Below, piece by piece: positions 1 through 9,165 of a stretch of DNA of 23,304 bases (position 1 is its first letter; each line of letters opens with the position of its first letter). Source of the DNA: JAGOBX01 sp036733285 (GTDB taxonomy: Bacteria; JAGOBX01). The position numbers were made by a program, and so were the translations under genes. The stretch is from positions 1 to 23,304 of the forward strand of contig DAINAU010000061.1 in the NCBI GenBank assembly GCA_036733285.1, in the 5' to 3' direction. The notes beneath the pieces were generated by a model. It saw only the letters and a list, made by a program, of their open reading frames with translations, did no database searches and was not told the DNA's origin.

Positions 1-1
1 T

Positions 2-898
2 GTTCAAGCCATAAAATTAATTGGAGTTAACGAGGCGCAGGTATCTGGAATCGTATGGCAGAAAATACCGCGCGAGTTAACGGGAAAAATCAACGAGGGA
101 GTAAATTTTCCCGAAGCCGCCGTAATACGCAGCGAAGAGATTTACAGAATTTCTGACGCGGATAAGAATCTTATCGTAGGGTGGACGTTCACGGCTACGT
201 TGAGACAGCAATTCGACAACCGGCTGTTTCCGTTTGAACAATTGAATTTAAAGGTTCAGATGCGTCAGAAAAACGTTCTTAACAGAATTCAGTTTATTCC
301 GGACTTGAAATCATACGACGAATATTCGAGTTTTTCAAATTCGTTTGTCAGCAAGGATTTGACGCTTCCCGAATGGAAAGTTAAACAGACGTATTTTACG
401 GTTCAGAAGAACGAGTATATGACAACGTTCGGACATTTTAACAGCGATATAAAAAGCAATATCAGAGATTTGACTCTAAATATTTCTTTGCAAAGAGATT
501 TTTTATCTAATTTTTTCGCGACATTTTTGCCGTTTCTCGTATTGCTTTTGCTTGCGTTCATAGGATTGATTTTCAGCAGCGGCATAGAAGAAAAGTCGAA
601 AGTATATTCGTTTAAAGCTTCGAATATGCAGGGAATAGCTTCTGGTTTTATTTTGTTTTTAGTGTTCTCAATTGTCAGCATTAGAAAACAGGCGGTATCA
701 AACAGTCTCTTATATATTGAATATTTATATTTTTTTACTTTCATAGTTTTACTTACGCTTGTTCTTTCGGTAGTTCATATTTACGCGCAGAAAAAAAGTT
801 TGCTTGGAGACAAAGACGGGTTATACGTGAAAGTGTTGTATTGGCCTATTATACTTGGAGTAATTTTATTAATAACATATTTAAATTTTATAGATTAA
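2..898 (+). CDS. Pentameric ligand-gated ion channel-like protein (5'-truncated by window edge)
   Basis: The reading frame is open from base 2, so the gene begins upstream of the window and an internal TTG at 200 is not the start. The visible 298 residues match the Cys-loop receptor architecture. There is a beta-rich ligand-binding region with FDNRLFPFE at about residues 71-79, equivalent to the conserved YPFD/FPFD of the Cys-loop, and it has no flanking cysteines, as in prokaryotic members. An LPEWK strand follows. Four hydrophobic segments come next, at about 167-192, 213-227, 236-262 and 276-296, with an R/P-containing pre-M1 to M1 stretch (LQRDF...FLPF). Known family members are homopentameric cation or anion channels in the inner membrane with the ligand domain in the periplasm. 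The upstream WQK...FPEA pattern resembles bacterial members that carry extra sensory (Cache-like) N-terminal domains. The ligand and ion selectivity cannot be read. It lies 19 nt before the next gene, so it may belong to the same transcript. Confidence 0.68.
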   Translation, partial: VQAIKLIGVNEAQVSGIVWQKIPRELTGKINEGVNFPEAAVIRSEEIYRISDADKNLIVGWTFTATLRQQFDNRLFPFEQLNLKVQMRQKNVLNRIQFIPDLKSYDEYSSFSNSFVSKDLTLPEWKVKQTYFTVQKNEYMTTFGHFNSDIKSNIRDLTLNISLQRDFLSNFFATFLPFLVLLLLAFIGLIFSSGIEEKSKVYSFKASNMQGIASGFILFLVFSIVSIRKQAVSNSLLYIEYLYFFTFIVLLTLVLSVVHIYAQKKSLLGDKDGLYVKVLYWPIILGVILLITYLNFID

Positions 899-917
899 AA
901 AAAGCGAGGCGATAATT

Positions 918-1511
918 ATGAAAAAGAAATTTTTATTTTCGATTGTTTTTACGTTGTCGATTCTGAACGCGATATTTTTTACCGGACCGGTTTTTAGCGA
1001 GGTTAAAACCGCGACAATAACTAATTTTTCATACGAGAATATAGAACGCGACTGGTTTGAAATAAACGTGGACGCTTCGTATTGTTTAAAAAATTCGGCT
1101 TTGTTTGCGGAGGTTACCAATAAAATAACAGGCAAAACCGAAACAGTGGAAATACCGAGAGTTTTTTACGATTATGAAACGCTTGACGCGTCATTCGCAG
1201 GAGCAATTAATTGCAATAAAGAAGACGCGGTAGTTGTTTTAAAATTAAAAAATTACGAGGACGAAGAACTTGTCAGGCTTGAAGAAGAAAAAAGTCTTAT
1301 TGCGGAAATGATTGAACGGAAAAATATTGAAGATAAACTCAACGCGGACAACGAACAGTTTATGGAGGAATCGTCATATTTTGACAGAGACAGGAAAAAC
1401 AAGGAAAAAGAGCTGGCGCAATCAGCGGACGAAACAGTTTTAGCCGTAGTGATTTTGCTTCCGATGCTTTTCGGTCAAGTGAGCGTTTCATCGGACAAAG
1501 AGCAAAATTAA
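918..1511 (+). CDS. Exported hypothetical protein with coiled coil
   Basis: I do not recognise this 197-residue protein. It starts at ATG 918 behind a GAGG ribosome-binding site at about 904-907. Residues 1-28 form a signal peptide with a long hydrophobic core ending near VFS. Residues 29-112 look beta-rich and contain two cysteines, C56 and C99, which could form a disulfide in the periplasm. Residues 113-170 are very rich in Glu and Lys and are predicted by eye to be a helical coiled coil. A hydrophobic stretch at about 173-190 near the C-terminus could be a membrane anchor. The layout suggests a periplasmic accessory protein encoded at the head of the FecR/secretin operon. No function is assigned. 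Confidence 0.75.
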   Translation: MKKKFLFSIVFTLSILNAIFFTGPVFSEVKTATITNFSYENIERDWFEINVDASYCLKNSALFAEVTNKITGKTETVEIPRVFYDYETLDASFAGAINCNKEDAVVVLKLKNYEDEELVRLEEEKSLIAEMIERKNIEDKLNADNEQFMEESSYFDRDRKNKEKELAQSADETVLAVVILLPMLFGQVSVSSDKEQN

Positions 1512-1528
1512 AGATTTACAGAATTGTT

Positions 1529-2104
1529 ATGAGAAAACAAAATTTAATAATATTTATTGCCGCGATATTTTTTTTCGGATTAAATTATTCGATAACAAAC
1601 GCGGACGAGATAATCGGAAAAATAAAAAATATTAATGGAACCGTTGAAATAAGTTTTATCGAAGGAATATGGCTGCCTTGCGAAGACGGAAAAAATTCGG
1701 ATATCGGATTAAACGTTTCGATAAAAACGCAAAAAAATGCTTCTGCGGAACTGGAATTGAAAAACGGCAAAATAATAAAGCTGATCGAAAACACTTTATT
1801 TAAATCCGCAGACATAATCAAATCCGAGTATTTAACGCCGGAACTGGTTTCTCAAGAATGCCGCGAGGAAGGCGGTTCGTCTGAAAAAAAAATGGTTTAT
1901 AAAGCTATAGTTAAAAACATTAAGAAAGATAAAACCGCGGCTTTTTTAACGATTTATAACGAATTCGGAGAAATTTTAGGCGAATACAAAATGAATTCGG
2001 AGAATTTTGACGAGACAAATGACCGCGGCGAATACGAGGTTTCCGTTACGCTGACCGAAACCGGAAAATATTCTCACAGGTATAAATTCGTATGTTCGGA
2101 ATAA
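1529..2104 (+). CDS. FecR-like domain protein, exported
   Basis: This 191-residue protein has a signal peptide (residues 1-25, cleavage near TNA). It is followed by a FecR-type domain at about 26-95. The family pattern is visible: a G-K-I..NGTVEI strand, an IWLPCEDG turn matching the usual W..a..G segment, an SIKTQKNASAEL segment matching the Gd.i.T....a.l strand, and a final NGKIIKLIENT stretch. Residues 120-191 form a second beta-rich segment of unknown type. FecR domains in this context are usually periplasmic or surface-associated and are not necessarily the sigma-factor regulator FecR; no sigma factor is present here. The stop codon overlaps the start of the next gene by 13 nt, which implies translational coupling. 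A strong Shine-Dalgarno sequence is not evident. Confidence 0.7.
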   Translation: MRKQNLIIFIAAIFFFGLNYSITNADEIIGKIKNINGTVEISFIEGIWLPCEDGKNSDIGLNVSIKTQKNASAELELKNGKIIKLIENTLFKSADIIKSEYLTPELVSQECREEGGSSEKKMVYKAIVKNIKKDKTAAFLTIYNEFGEILGEYKMNSENFDETNDRGEYEVSVTLTETGKYSHRYKFVCSE

Positions 2105-4359
2105 TAAAAAAATATATTTTTATCATAGTATTTTTATTAGGTTTGTATCATTCGGTTTGCGGAGCCGAAGATATGAATACTTCGTTAGAAAATTATTTTA
2201 ATAGTATTTCTAAAGATTCTCCGGCGTATAATTTTTCCGTTTTATTTCTGGATTCGGTTAAAATCAATTCGCGCGGCGTATTGGAAAACAAACTTGAAGA
2301 ATCTATTTTTATTTTAATAGAACAAGAACCGAATCTTGACGTTATGTATCTTGGGGTTCCGTTAGTTTATAAAGAAACCGGTTTTTCCAAAACTTTGAAT
2401 TTGACTTATAAGAAAAAGAAAGAAAAAGTGACAGTGTTATACGATTTAACCGGAACATACGGATTGGAAAAATTTTACGTCGCGGTTTTTGAAATAAAAA
2501 AACAATCGAGAACCGGAATAAAAACAGACTCCGGAAAAACATTGGCAAGCCGGTTATCTACCCGGTTCAGTCAGATAAAATTAGATAAAGAAAAATCTTT
2601 ATACAGGTTTTATAATTTTAGAAAGCCACTGTTTCTTTTAGGAGGAAATACAACCGGAGGAAAAACCGCGCGTAAAGCAAAAGGAAAAGTAGTGGTTGCG
2701 GGAAACGCGTTGAATATGGTTGTTAGCGGAGAAAAAGTATCGGTTCAACAGGGCGAAATAGCTTTTGATTTGAACGCTCTTTCAAAACTGCCGCCGACTC
2801 CCGACACTTTGATAGTGATAACTGAAAAACCGAATATTGAAATAAACCGGGTTGAAGAAAAAAATAAAGAAGATAAAATAGCCGAACAAAAAAAAGAAGA
2901 ACAGAAAAGCATAGAAAACGCGGTTACGGAATCCGATTTAAAATCGGAGGTTTCTGTAGTTCAAATTAGCGATACGCCGTCTGAAGAAACGAAAACAGAA
3001 GCGGAATTAAAAACCGAAGCGGAAACAGAAACCCCAATAATTGAAGCGATTTCCAGCGTTCCGATACAAACCGATACAGAACCAAAAACAGAACCGAAAT
3101 TTGAAATAAAACCGGAAACAATAGAAACGGAATTAAAAAATACGGAAGATACAAAAGAGATAGAAGTAAAAAAAATCGAACCCGAAGTTTCAGAATATAA
3201 AGGAAAACAGGAAACTGTAAAGGAATTCAGAGCCGGAGAATATATTTTTCCGGTTTTATCAGAGCCGGCTTTCGAGGGACCTGATTTAATAATTATAAAA
3301 GATAACGTTCAATTGATTTCTCCAAATAACAACGGAATAATAACAAAAGAAAAATTAGCGTTCAAATGGAGTAAATTCGACAAAGCGGTAAAATACAGAA
3401 TTGAAATAACGGGAAACACATTTGTTTCGCCGCTGATACGGCGAGAGTTAAACGAGGTTGAATTTGAATTAAATTCCGCCGAAGCGGGCGGAATATTTGC
3501 CGAAGGAAAAACATATTATTGGCGGGTAATAGCTATAAACGCCGCAGAAAAAGAAATTTCAAAAACCGATGAAAAATATATGTTTGCATTTTCTGAACCG
3601 AAAATATTTGAAGAACCGGCGCTGAGCGTTTTTAAAATCTTAAACAACGATATTGAATCAATTTCAAACGGACATATTTTTTTAAAGGACGATTTAATAA
3701 ATAACGCGTTTGTATTTTCCGCGGAATTGGAAAAACCTTTAGATGAAACGGTAAAATTGAGTATTTCAATCGACGGCGGCGAATATTATACTATGAGCAA
3801 ATCAGGCGATAAGAGTTATATTTTTGAATATAAACCAACCGGCGATAAGATTATAAAAATCTCCGCCGCATATCAAAAAAACAATGAAACGATAGAATTG
3901 AAGAATACGTCTTGGGAAAACAAAGAATTTATATACGTTCATAAAACCAACGCCGAGCTTGTCAGATTAACGCTGGACAAATATTTCAGAGCTTTGCAGA
4001 CAAAAGACAGAGATTTGTATATGGAATGTTTTTCCGGCGATTTTTCTGGAAATAACGAGGGTTTTACTTCATTTAGCGAAATTAGAACTACGATAAGACG
4101 GGTGTTTGACAAGCAGACTTTTTTAAGCGCTTCATACAACGGTTTAAACGCGGATATAAAAAATGCGGATAGAGCGGAAGCGGAATTCGATTTTTATTTT
4201 AAAATATATTTTGAGGGAATAGGTTTTGAAAGAGAATTAAGGTCGTCGGCAAAACTTCAATTAAAAAAAGAAGAAGGGTTTTGGAAAATATTAAACGACG
4301 ACAGCAAATTATTTGTAATGGAGATTTTTGCGCCGGCGCCTCCGCCTCCGGCTGAATAA
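2092..4359 (+). CDS. Large multidomain exported protein: FecR-like, Glu/Lys-rich linker, Fn3-like and NTF2-like domains
   Basis: This is a 755-residue protein with a signal peptide at residues 1-24. Residues 30-240 form a beta-rich region ending in a segment (ARKAKGKVVVAG...VSGEKVSVQQGE, about 190-222) that resembles the second half of FecR domains, followed by a proline-rich LPPTPD turn. Residues about 250-390 are a low-complexity Glu/Lys/Thr linker, probably disordered and spanning the periplasm. Residues about 408-500 look like a fibronectin-III-type fold (LISPNNNG, FKWSKF, YRIEI, YYWRV), which commonly follows FecR. A further beta domain covers about 510-610. Residues about 618-740 fit an NTF2/SnoaL-like fold (LDKYFRALQTKDRDLY at the start, then ARL/FW strands). 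The tail is PAPPPPAE. It overlaps the preceding FecR-like gene and is 10 nt from the next gene. The role is probably scaffold or ligand binding at the cell envelope. Confidence 0.72.
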   Translation: MFGIIKKYIFIIVFLLGLYHSVCGAEDMNTSLENYFNSISKDSPAYNFSVLFLDSVKINSRGVLENKLEESIFILIEQEPNLDVMYLGVPLVYKETGFSKTLNLTYKKKKEKVTVLYDLTGTYGLEKFYVAVFEIKKQSRTGIKTDSGKTLASRLSTRFSQIKLDKEKSLYRFYNFRKPLFLLGGNTTGGKTARKAKGKVVVAGNALNMVVSGEKVSVQQGEIAFDLNALSKLPPTPDTLIVITEKPNIEINRVEEKNKEDKIAEQKKEEQKSIENAVTESDLKSEVSVVQISDTPSEETKTEAELKTEAETETPIIEAISSVPIQTDTEPKTEPKFEIKPETIETELKNTEDTKEIEVKKIEPEVSEYKGKQETVKEFRAGEYIFPVLSEPAFEGPDLIIIKDNVQLISPNNNGIITKEKLAFKWSKFDKAVKYRIEITGNTFVSPLIRRELNEVEFELNSAEAGGIFAEGKTYYWRVIAINAAEKEISKTDEKYMFAFSEPKIFEEPALSVFKILNNDIESISNGHIFLKDDLINNAFVFSAELEKPLDETVKLSISIDGGEYYTMSKSGDKSYIFEYKPTGDKIIKISAAYQKNNETIELKNTSWENKEFIYVHKTNAELVRLTLDKYFRALQTKDRDLYMECFSGDFSGNNEGFTSFSEIRTTIRRVFDKQTFLSASYNGLNADIKNADRAEAEFDFYFKIYFEGIGFERELRSSAKLQLKKEEGFWKILNDDSKLFVMEIFAPAPPPPAE

Positions 4360-4369
4360 GATAAGTTGT

Positions 4370-6913
4370 ATGAAAAAAATTTGTTCCACAGTATTTTTAA
4401 TTTTATTAAATTTGACGTTAAGTCTTTCCGCTTACGCCGAGAATGGCGCGGCCGTAAAAAATGCAAACGAAGAATATTTAAAATTATACCGAATTTTATT
4501 GGATTCAAATCTGTCTGTAGAATCTAAAAATACAGTATTCAAAGAAACCGCAGGAAAAACTTCCGCTTCAATTTTTGACAGATTAACCGCCGCGGTATAT
4601 TTCGGAGAAAATAATTTTGGAGCGGAATATTCTTTGGAATTAAAAAATATTTTATTAAAGATTCCGTATTTGACCAAATCCGAATCGGTAAAAATTCAAA
4701 AATATATCAATACTCTAAAACCGGATTTTCAAAGCGGATTATCGAAATTGGCGTTCAATAAAATTGAAAATTTAATAACCGAACATTTTCCGGTTTCAGA
4801 AAAAATAAAAGAAATTGACGAACAAAAACAGTCTGCCGGATTGAAAGAAAATCAGGTTGAACCCAAAATTGCGATTAATGCCGATTGGTTTGAAATTGCA
4901 GATAGGTATAAAAACGAATCTGAAAAATATGATTTTATAAATAAATTAAAACATTCTCTGACAAATTATAAAGAATTCAAAAATAATATTTTATACGTGT
5001 CGGCGGCGGGAGATTTGGAAATAAAGGGGAAGATTAGAGAATTAGAATTTACGGCTACGGAAAAAAATCAGGCGGGCGAGGTTTTAGAAACTCGTTTAAA
5101 AGTTTTGTATGATTTTGAATTGATAAATAAAATAACAGGCAAAAGATTGTTAAGGAAAGATTCTGTATTCAAAGATTACATATATAAAACAAAAAAATAT
5201 TCTGAAAATACCGGAATCACAGACGCGGAAGCGGTCGAACAAATAATCCAAATAATAAGCGGCGAGATTAATTATTCAACCGGCAGCGCTATTGAAGCCG
5301 TTTATGAATCGCTGATTAATGAACTGAAAGAAGTCAGGAAAAAATCGCAAGCTGAGAAATCTGAAAAAGGAACCGTTAAATCCTCGCCGGAGTTCAGAGT
5401 ATTCGGAAAAATCGAATCCGATTATGAATACGTTCATATAGACGGGAATTATCAATCCGCCGGAGAAGAAAAAAAAGAAACCGGCAGATTTAATTCTAAA
5501 CTTTATATGGACGCGGATTTAAAAACCGGAACAGGCGCTTCGTTAAAAGCCTCGGCAATCGCTAAGTATAACAATTATCTTGATAAAGAAAAGGATTTAG
5601 AAAAAATATACGCCGAATTCAGAAATGCAAAAAAAAATTTAACGGTTAAATTAGGAAATTTGTTTTCTGATTTAGGAAAAAACGTTTTTAATAATTCATA
5701 CGAAGGAATCTATGCCGATTATAAAATATCCGAAAAAGTATCGTTAGAAGCGCTTGCCGGAAGAGAGAAAGAAGAAGGCGATAACAATAATTTTCTCCGT
5801 TTGAACGCTGGATTAAAGACAAAATGGAATTATTCAAAAAAAAACAATCTTGCTTTAGCGGCAATAATTTCTAAAGACGACGATAATTCTATTGATTTTG
5901 ATTCGGAAACGTTAACGCCGGTAAAAAATTCGGTAATCAGTTTGAGCGGAAAACATAGATTGAATTATTCAGATTTAGATTATGAATTTGCGTTTTCCAA
6001 ATACGACGAAAATTCTTTGGATTCAACTAACGGCAGAAACGGAAGACTTATAAGAATAAACAACGCCGTAAATTATAAAAAGCATAAATTTACCGCCGTA
6101 TATTCGAGAATCGGTTCGGACTATTTTTCCGTCAATTCAGTTTTAACCTCTGACAGGGAAAAATACTCGGGAAGTTATGAAACGTTGTTTGCCGGCGACA
6201 AAATTGTTTTCGGATTAAATTCTTTGCGTCAAAGAAATAATCTTGAAAGATATATGAATCAAACCGAATACCTAATTGAAAATTCAATAACTGCCGGTTA
6301 TACTCCTTTTTCAGAAGATAAAAAAAGCGAATTCAATTTATTGAAATTTTCTGCGGATTATATGATTAGAGACAACTATTATAAAATGCTGAATAATCAG
6401 CCGAAAGACAAGGATTTAAAAAATAATATATTGAGATTAAAAATCGAAAATAAATTTTTTCAGAGGACTCTGAACTGCGCTTTAATTTTTGAAACTGAAA
6501 ATGAAAAGGATTATATGGAAAAAAGTAAAAACAGAATCGATATATTTGAAGCGTCTTCGTATTACTCGAAAAAAATTATTACGGACGTTGTTTTGCAAAC
6601 TAATATAAAATATAGAATTAAAGATACCGACATATTGAAAGATAAATATTTAAACGGAGGAATTTCGCTTAAATATAACAAAAACAATTTTGGAACCGGA
6701 ATAGATTATTATATTGATTTTATGGAATCTTCGGTAAAAATTAATGAAATTCATAGACAAAAATTCGGGGGCAATATAGAATATTCGTTTAAAAAAGACA
6801 AAAAAAATATTACGTTTCGTTCTGAATTGATTTATGAAATTAATGATTATGAACGGTATGAAAATAATTATAATAAAATCGGATTTTTAACAAATGCGGT
6901 TATAAGTTTTTAA
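4370..6913 (+). CDS. Outer-membrane beta-barrel protein with LptE-like N-terminal domain
   Basis: I chose ATG 4370. An in-frame TTG at 4328 would add an arginine-rich leader that overlaps the previous gene and would hide the clear signal peptide (MKKICSTVF...AYAE). The 847-residue product has a helical part to about residue 200. Residues about 205-310 resemble LptE-type domains: a beta-rich start (NILYV..AGDLEIKG), a long strand running into DFELINKITGKRLL, then SVFKDYIY and an acidic helix with AEAVEQIIQIISGEI. From about residue 340 to the end the sequence is an alternating amphipathic beta pattern with many short acidic turns, ending in NAVISF, as expected for an outer-membrane barrel with a C-terminal aromatic residue. 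There is no lipobox cysteine. The barrel assignment is fairly safe; the LptE-like reading is tentative. The next gene is the secretin, 21 nt downstream. Confidence 0.7.
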   Translation: MKKICSTVFLILLNLTLSLSAYAENGAAVKNANEEYLKLYRILLDSNLSVESKNTVFKETAGKTSASIFDRLTAAVYFGENNFGAEYSLELKNILLKIPYLTKSESVKIQKYINTLKPDFQSGLSKLAFNKIENLITEHFPVSEKIKEIDEQKQSAGLKENQVEPKIAINADWFEIADRYKNESEKYDFINKLKHSLTNYKEFKNNILYVSAAGDLEIKGKIRELEFTATEKNQAGEVLETRLKVLYDFELINKITGKRLLRKDSVFKDYIYKTKKYSENTGITDAEAVEQIIQIISGEINYSTGSAIEAVYESLINELKEVRKKSQAEKSEKGTVKSSPEFRVFGKIESDYEYVHIDGNYQSAGEEKKETGRFNSKLYMDADLKTGTGASLKASAIAKYNNYLDKEKDLEKIYAEFRNAKKNLTVKLGNLFSDLGKNVFNNSYEGIYADYKISEKVSLEALAGREKEEGDNNNFLRLNAGLKTKWNYSKKNNLALAAIISKDDDNSIDFDSETLTPVKNSVISLSGKHRLNYSDLDYEFAFSKYDENSLDSTNGRNGRLIRINNAVNYKKHKFTAVYSRIGSDYFSVNSVLTSDREKYSGSYETLFAGDKIVFGLNSLRQRNNLERYMNQTEYLIENSITAGYTPFSEDKKSEFNLLKFSADYMIRDNYYKMLNNQPKDKDLKNNILRLKIENKFFQRTLNCALIFETENEKDYMEKSKNRIDIFEASSYYSKKIITDVVLQTNIKYRIKDTDILKDKYLNGGISLKYNKNNFGTGIDYYIDFMESSVKINEIHRQKFGGNIEYSFKKDKKNITFRSELIYEINDYERYENNYNKIGFLTNAVISF

Positions 6914-6934
6914 ATTTTTTACAAGGGGAAATTT

Positions 6935-9130
6935 ATGCGTTTTAAATCTTTAAGAAAAACAGGATTATTGATTGCGGCTTTTCTTATATTATTTTTTTCG
7001 GTTTCGGCATTCGGAGAAAAATTTGAAATAGAAATTTTTTATATGAGCCCTTCGCAGATTGCGGAGCAGTTGTCAAAAGAATTCGGATTTGAAATAAAAG
7101 GCGACGAACAGAGAAAAACAATAATATTCAATTCAACTTCCTCCGTATATGATAATGTTTTGAAACGAGTGGAATCTATCGACGTTGAAAATAAAAGTTT
7201 TGGCGGACAGCCGCAACAATCACAGCCGTTCGCAAATCAGAATTCCGGCGGCAACGCAACGGGCGGCGGACAAAAAGAATCTGAAATTACCGAATATGTT
7301 TTTTTGAATTATTTAGCGGCTTTGGATATACAAAAAATCGCGAACGAGAAATTCGGGGCAAATATCGCTATTCAAACGGATAAAATGAAAAACGCGTTTA
7401 TTGTAACCGGGCAAAGAGAAAAAATCGATGAATTGAAAAAATTCATAGCGGCTTTAGATAAGGATTATATCGAAGCTAAAAGCGAAGCTGAAGCATTAGA
7501 GCTTCCTTTAAAAACCGAGATTTTTTCTTTAAAATATATTGGATCCGACAGAATGAACGAGATTCTGTTAAGCCATTTTTCAAAATGTATAATTTCTATA
7601 GACAACGGAAGCAAATCATTGATAGTTACTGACAGACCGGCAAAATTGGAACAAATCGGAGATTTGATTTTAAAGATGGACACGCCGGAACAGGAGCAAA
7701 TAACCGAATCAATACAGATAAAATATTCCGACGCTAACAACGTAATAAAAATATTGCAGACAATGTATGATTTGAAAAAAATAGACATTGATGAAAAACA
7801 AAAAAAAATATTTATCAATGGACCGAAAAAGAAAATAGAAGAAATTAAAAAGTTTATTGAAAATTATGATTCCGAGCCGCCTGTAATACTTGTAGAAGGA
7901 ACAATTCTTTCCGTTAATATAGCAAAAGCAAAACAGCTTGGTATAAAATACGAGCATTCGAGCGGGTTAATATACGATAAAACCGCTTCGCAATTTACAG
8001 AAGAACCGCTAATAGATCCGGCGGCTGAACCGCTTACGTCCGGCAAAACTACAGCGACAAAAGCGATAGGAGAATTCACTGCGGGCGCGGCATTATCTCA
8101 AGTGATGTATCAATACACTTCTAAAAGCGGCAAGGTTCAGGAAATATCATTAAGAGCGTTAGTTGATAACAGCGTCGCCGAGGCAGTTCTGAAACCCCAT
8201 ATAACTTTTGTTAGCGGACAGACCGGAGTGTTTGAACAAAACCAGAATATACCTTTAAAATCTAAAGACGCGAATAATAATCCTATAACAACGATAATGT
8301 CAGTAGGTTTAACATTGTCGGTTGGAGCAATTGCGGTTCCCGCTGAAATTACAGACGAACGGGGCAGAAAAAAAAATAGCTATAAAATAATCGTATCAGA
8401 ATTAAAGTTGACAGACGGAAGCAGAGAAGACGAAGAGGCGTCGAGAGAAACAATTTTTGAGGCGAAACAAATAGTGAACGACGGACAACTGATAATACTC
8501 GGCGGAGCGATAAATGATAAAACGACTAAAAAAGATTCAAAAGTTCCTTTGCTTGGAGATATACCTTTGATAAAATATTTATTTAAATATCAGGATTCCA
8601 CAAATTCTGCAACTGAAATGCTCGCTCTTTTAAGATTAACGGTTATGACTCCTGAAAGTTATAAATATAAAGCGGCTCAGTTCGTAGAGTCAAAAGATTT
8701 GAGACCAATAGAATTCGGAGGGAAAGTGAACGACAGCATTCAGGAGCATCCTTTAAAAACAGCGGAATGGTCTTCAAAAATAATTTATGAAAAAGAAGGC
8801 GGATATTTTGATTTGATACATGATAAACTCGACCCTGAATTTATGGAAAAGGTTGACAGGTCGTTTAAGAAAAACATCAGAGGAAGAATCAAAGTGGTTC
8901 AGGAATGGAATAACGACGAGCTCGTTCGTAAATTGATATTTAACGATAACGGATTGAAAAAAGCGTTCGAGGATATGGTCGCTGAATTTAAAATTTCTTG
9001 TTATGATATTATGATAATAACGCGCCATCTTGGTTCGATTAATGACGAGATATTTATGTTATATTACGAATTTTTAGACGAGAATAAATTGCTTGATAAA
9101 AAATTAAAATCAAAAGAAAAGAAAAAATAA
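6935..9130 (+). CDS. Secretin (GspD/PilQ superfamily)
   Basis: This 731-residue protein starts at ATG 6935 behind an AAGGGG ribosome-binding site (6923-6928). A signal peptide covers residues 1-27. At least four N-domain-type (KH-like) modules follow, separated after the first by a Gln/Gly/Asn-rich linker. Each ends with a variant of the IFNS..VYDNVLKRVESID or IVTG..EKIDELKKFI pattern. The C-terminal secretin domain spans about 335-590 and contains the family signature VPLLGDIPLIKYLF at residues 537-550. Secretins form outer-membrane gated rings for type II secretion, type IV pili, type III secretion or phage export. After the core lies an extra acidic and basic region of about 140 residues, longer than the usual S-domain. 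No ATPase, pseudopilin or inner-membrane platform gene is nearby, so the system it serves is unknown. The downstream neighbours are a secreted protease and a PorV-like barrel. Confidence 0.9.
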   Translation: MRFKSLRKTGLLIAAFLILFFSVSAFGEKFEIEIFYMSPSQIAEQLSKEFGFEIKGDEQRKTIIFNSTSSVYDNVLKRVESIDVENKSFGGQPQQSQPFANQNSGGNATGGGQKESEITEYVFLNYLAALDIQKIANEKFGANIAIQTDKMKNAFIVTGQREKIDELKKFIAALDKDYIEAKSEAEALELPLKTEIFSLKYIGSDRMNEILLSHFSKCIISIDNGSKSLIVTDRPAKLEQIGDLILKMDTPEQEQITESIQIKYSDANNVIKILQTMYDLKKIDIDEKQKKIFINGPKKKIEEIKKFIENYDSEPPVILVEGTILSVNIAKAKQLGIKYEHSSGLIYDKTASQFTEEPLIDPAAEPLTSGKTTATKAIGEFTAGAALSQVMYQYTSKSGKVQEISLRALVDNSVAEAVLKPHITFVSGQTGVFEQNQNIPLKSKDANNNPITTIMSVGLTLSVGAIAVPAEITDERGRKKNSYKIIVSELKLTDGSREDEEASRETIFEAKQIVNDGQLIILGGAINDKTTKKDSKVPLLGDIPLIKYLFKYQDSTNSATEMLALLRLTVMTPESYKYKAAQFVESKDLRPIEFGGKVNDSIQEHPLKTAEWSSKIIYEKEGGYFDLIHDKLDPEFMEKVDRSFKKNIRGRIKVVQEWNNDELVRKLIFNDNGLKKAFEDMVAEFKISCYDIMIITRHLGSINDEIFMLYYEFLDENKLLDKKLKSKEKKK

Positions 9131-9165
9131 TTATTTGTAATAAAAATTACCGGAGCATTAATTTT

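Noticed and set aside
1529..4359. FecI/FecR iron-signalling system
   Set aside because: No ECF sigma factor or TonB-dependent receptor is present. The FecR-like parts occur in exported proteins with a signal peptide rather than in an anti-sigma membrane protein.
4328..4369. TTG start for the LptE-like/barrel gene
   Set aside because: It would prepend an arginine-rich leader before a clear signal peptide and overlap the previous gene; ATG 4370 is better. The same reasoning rejects TTG starts at 200, 12885, 16187, 17586 and 21995.
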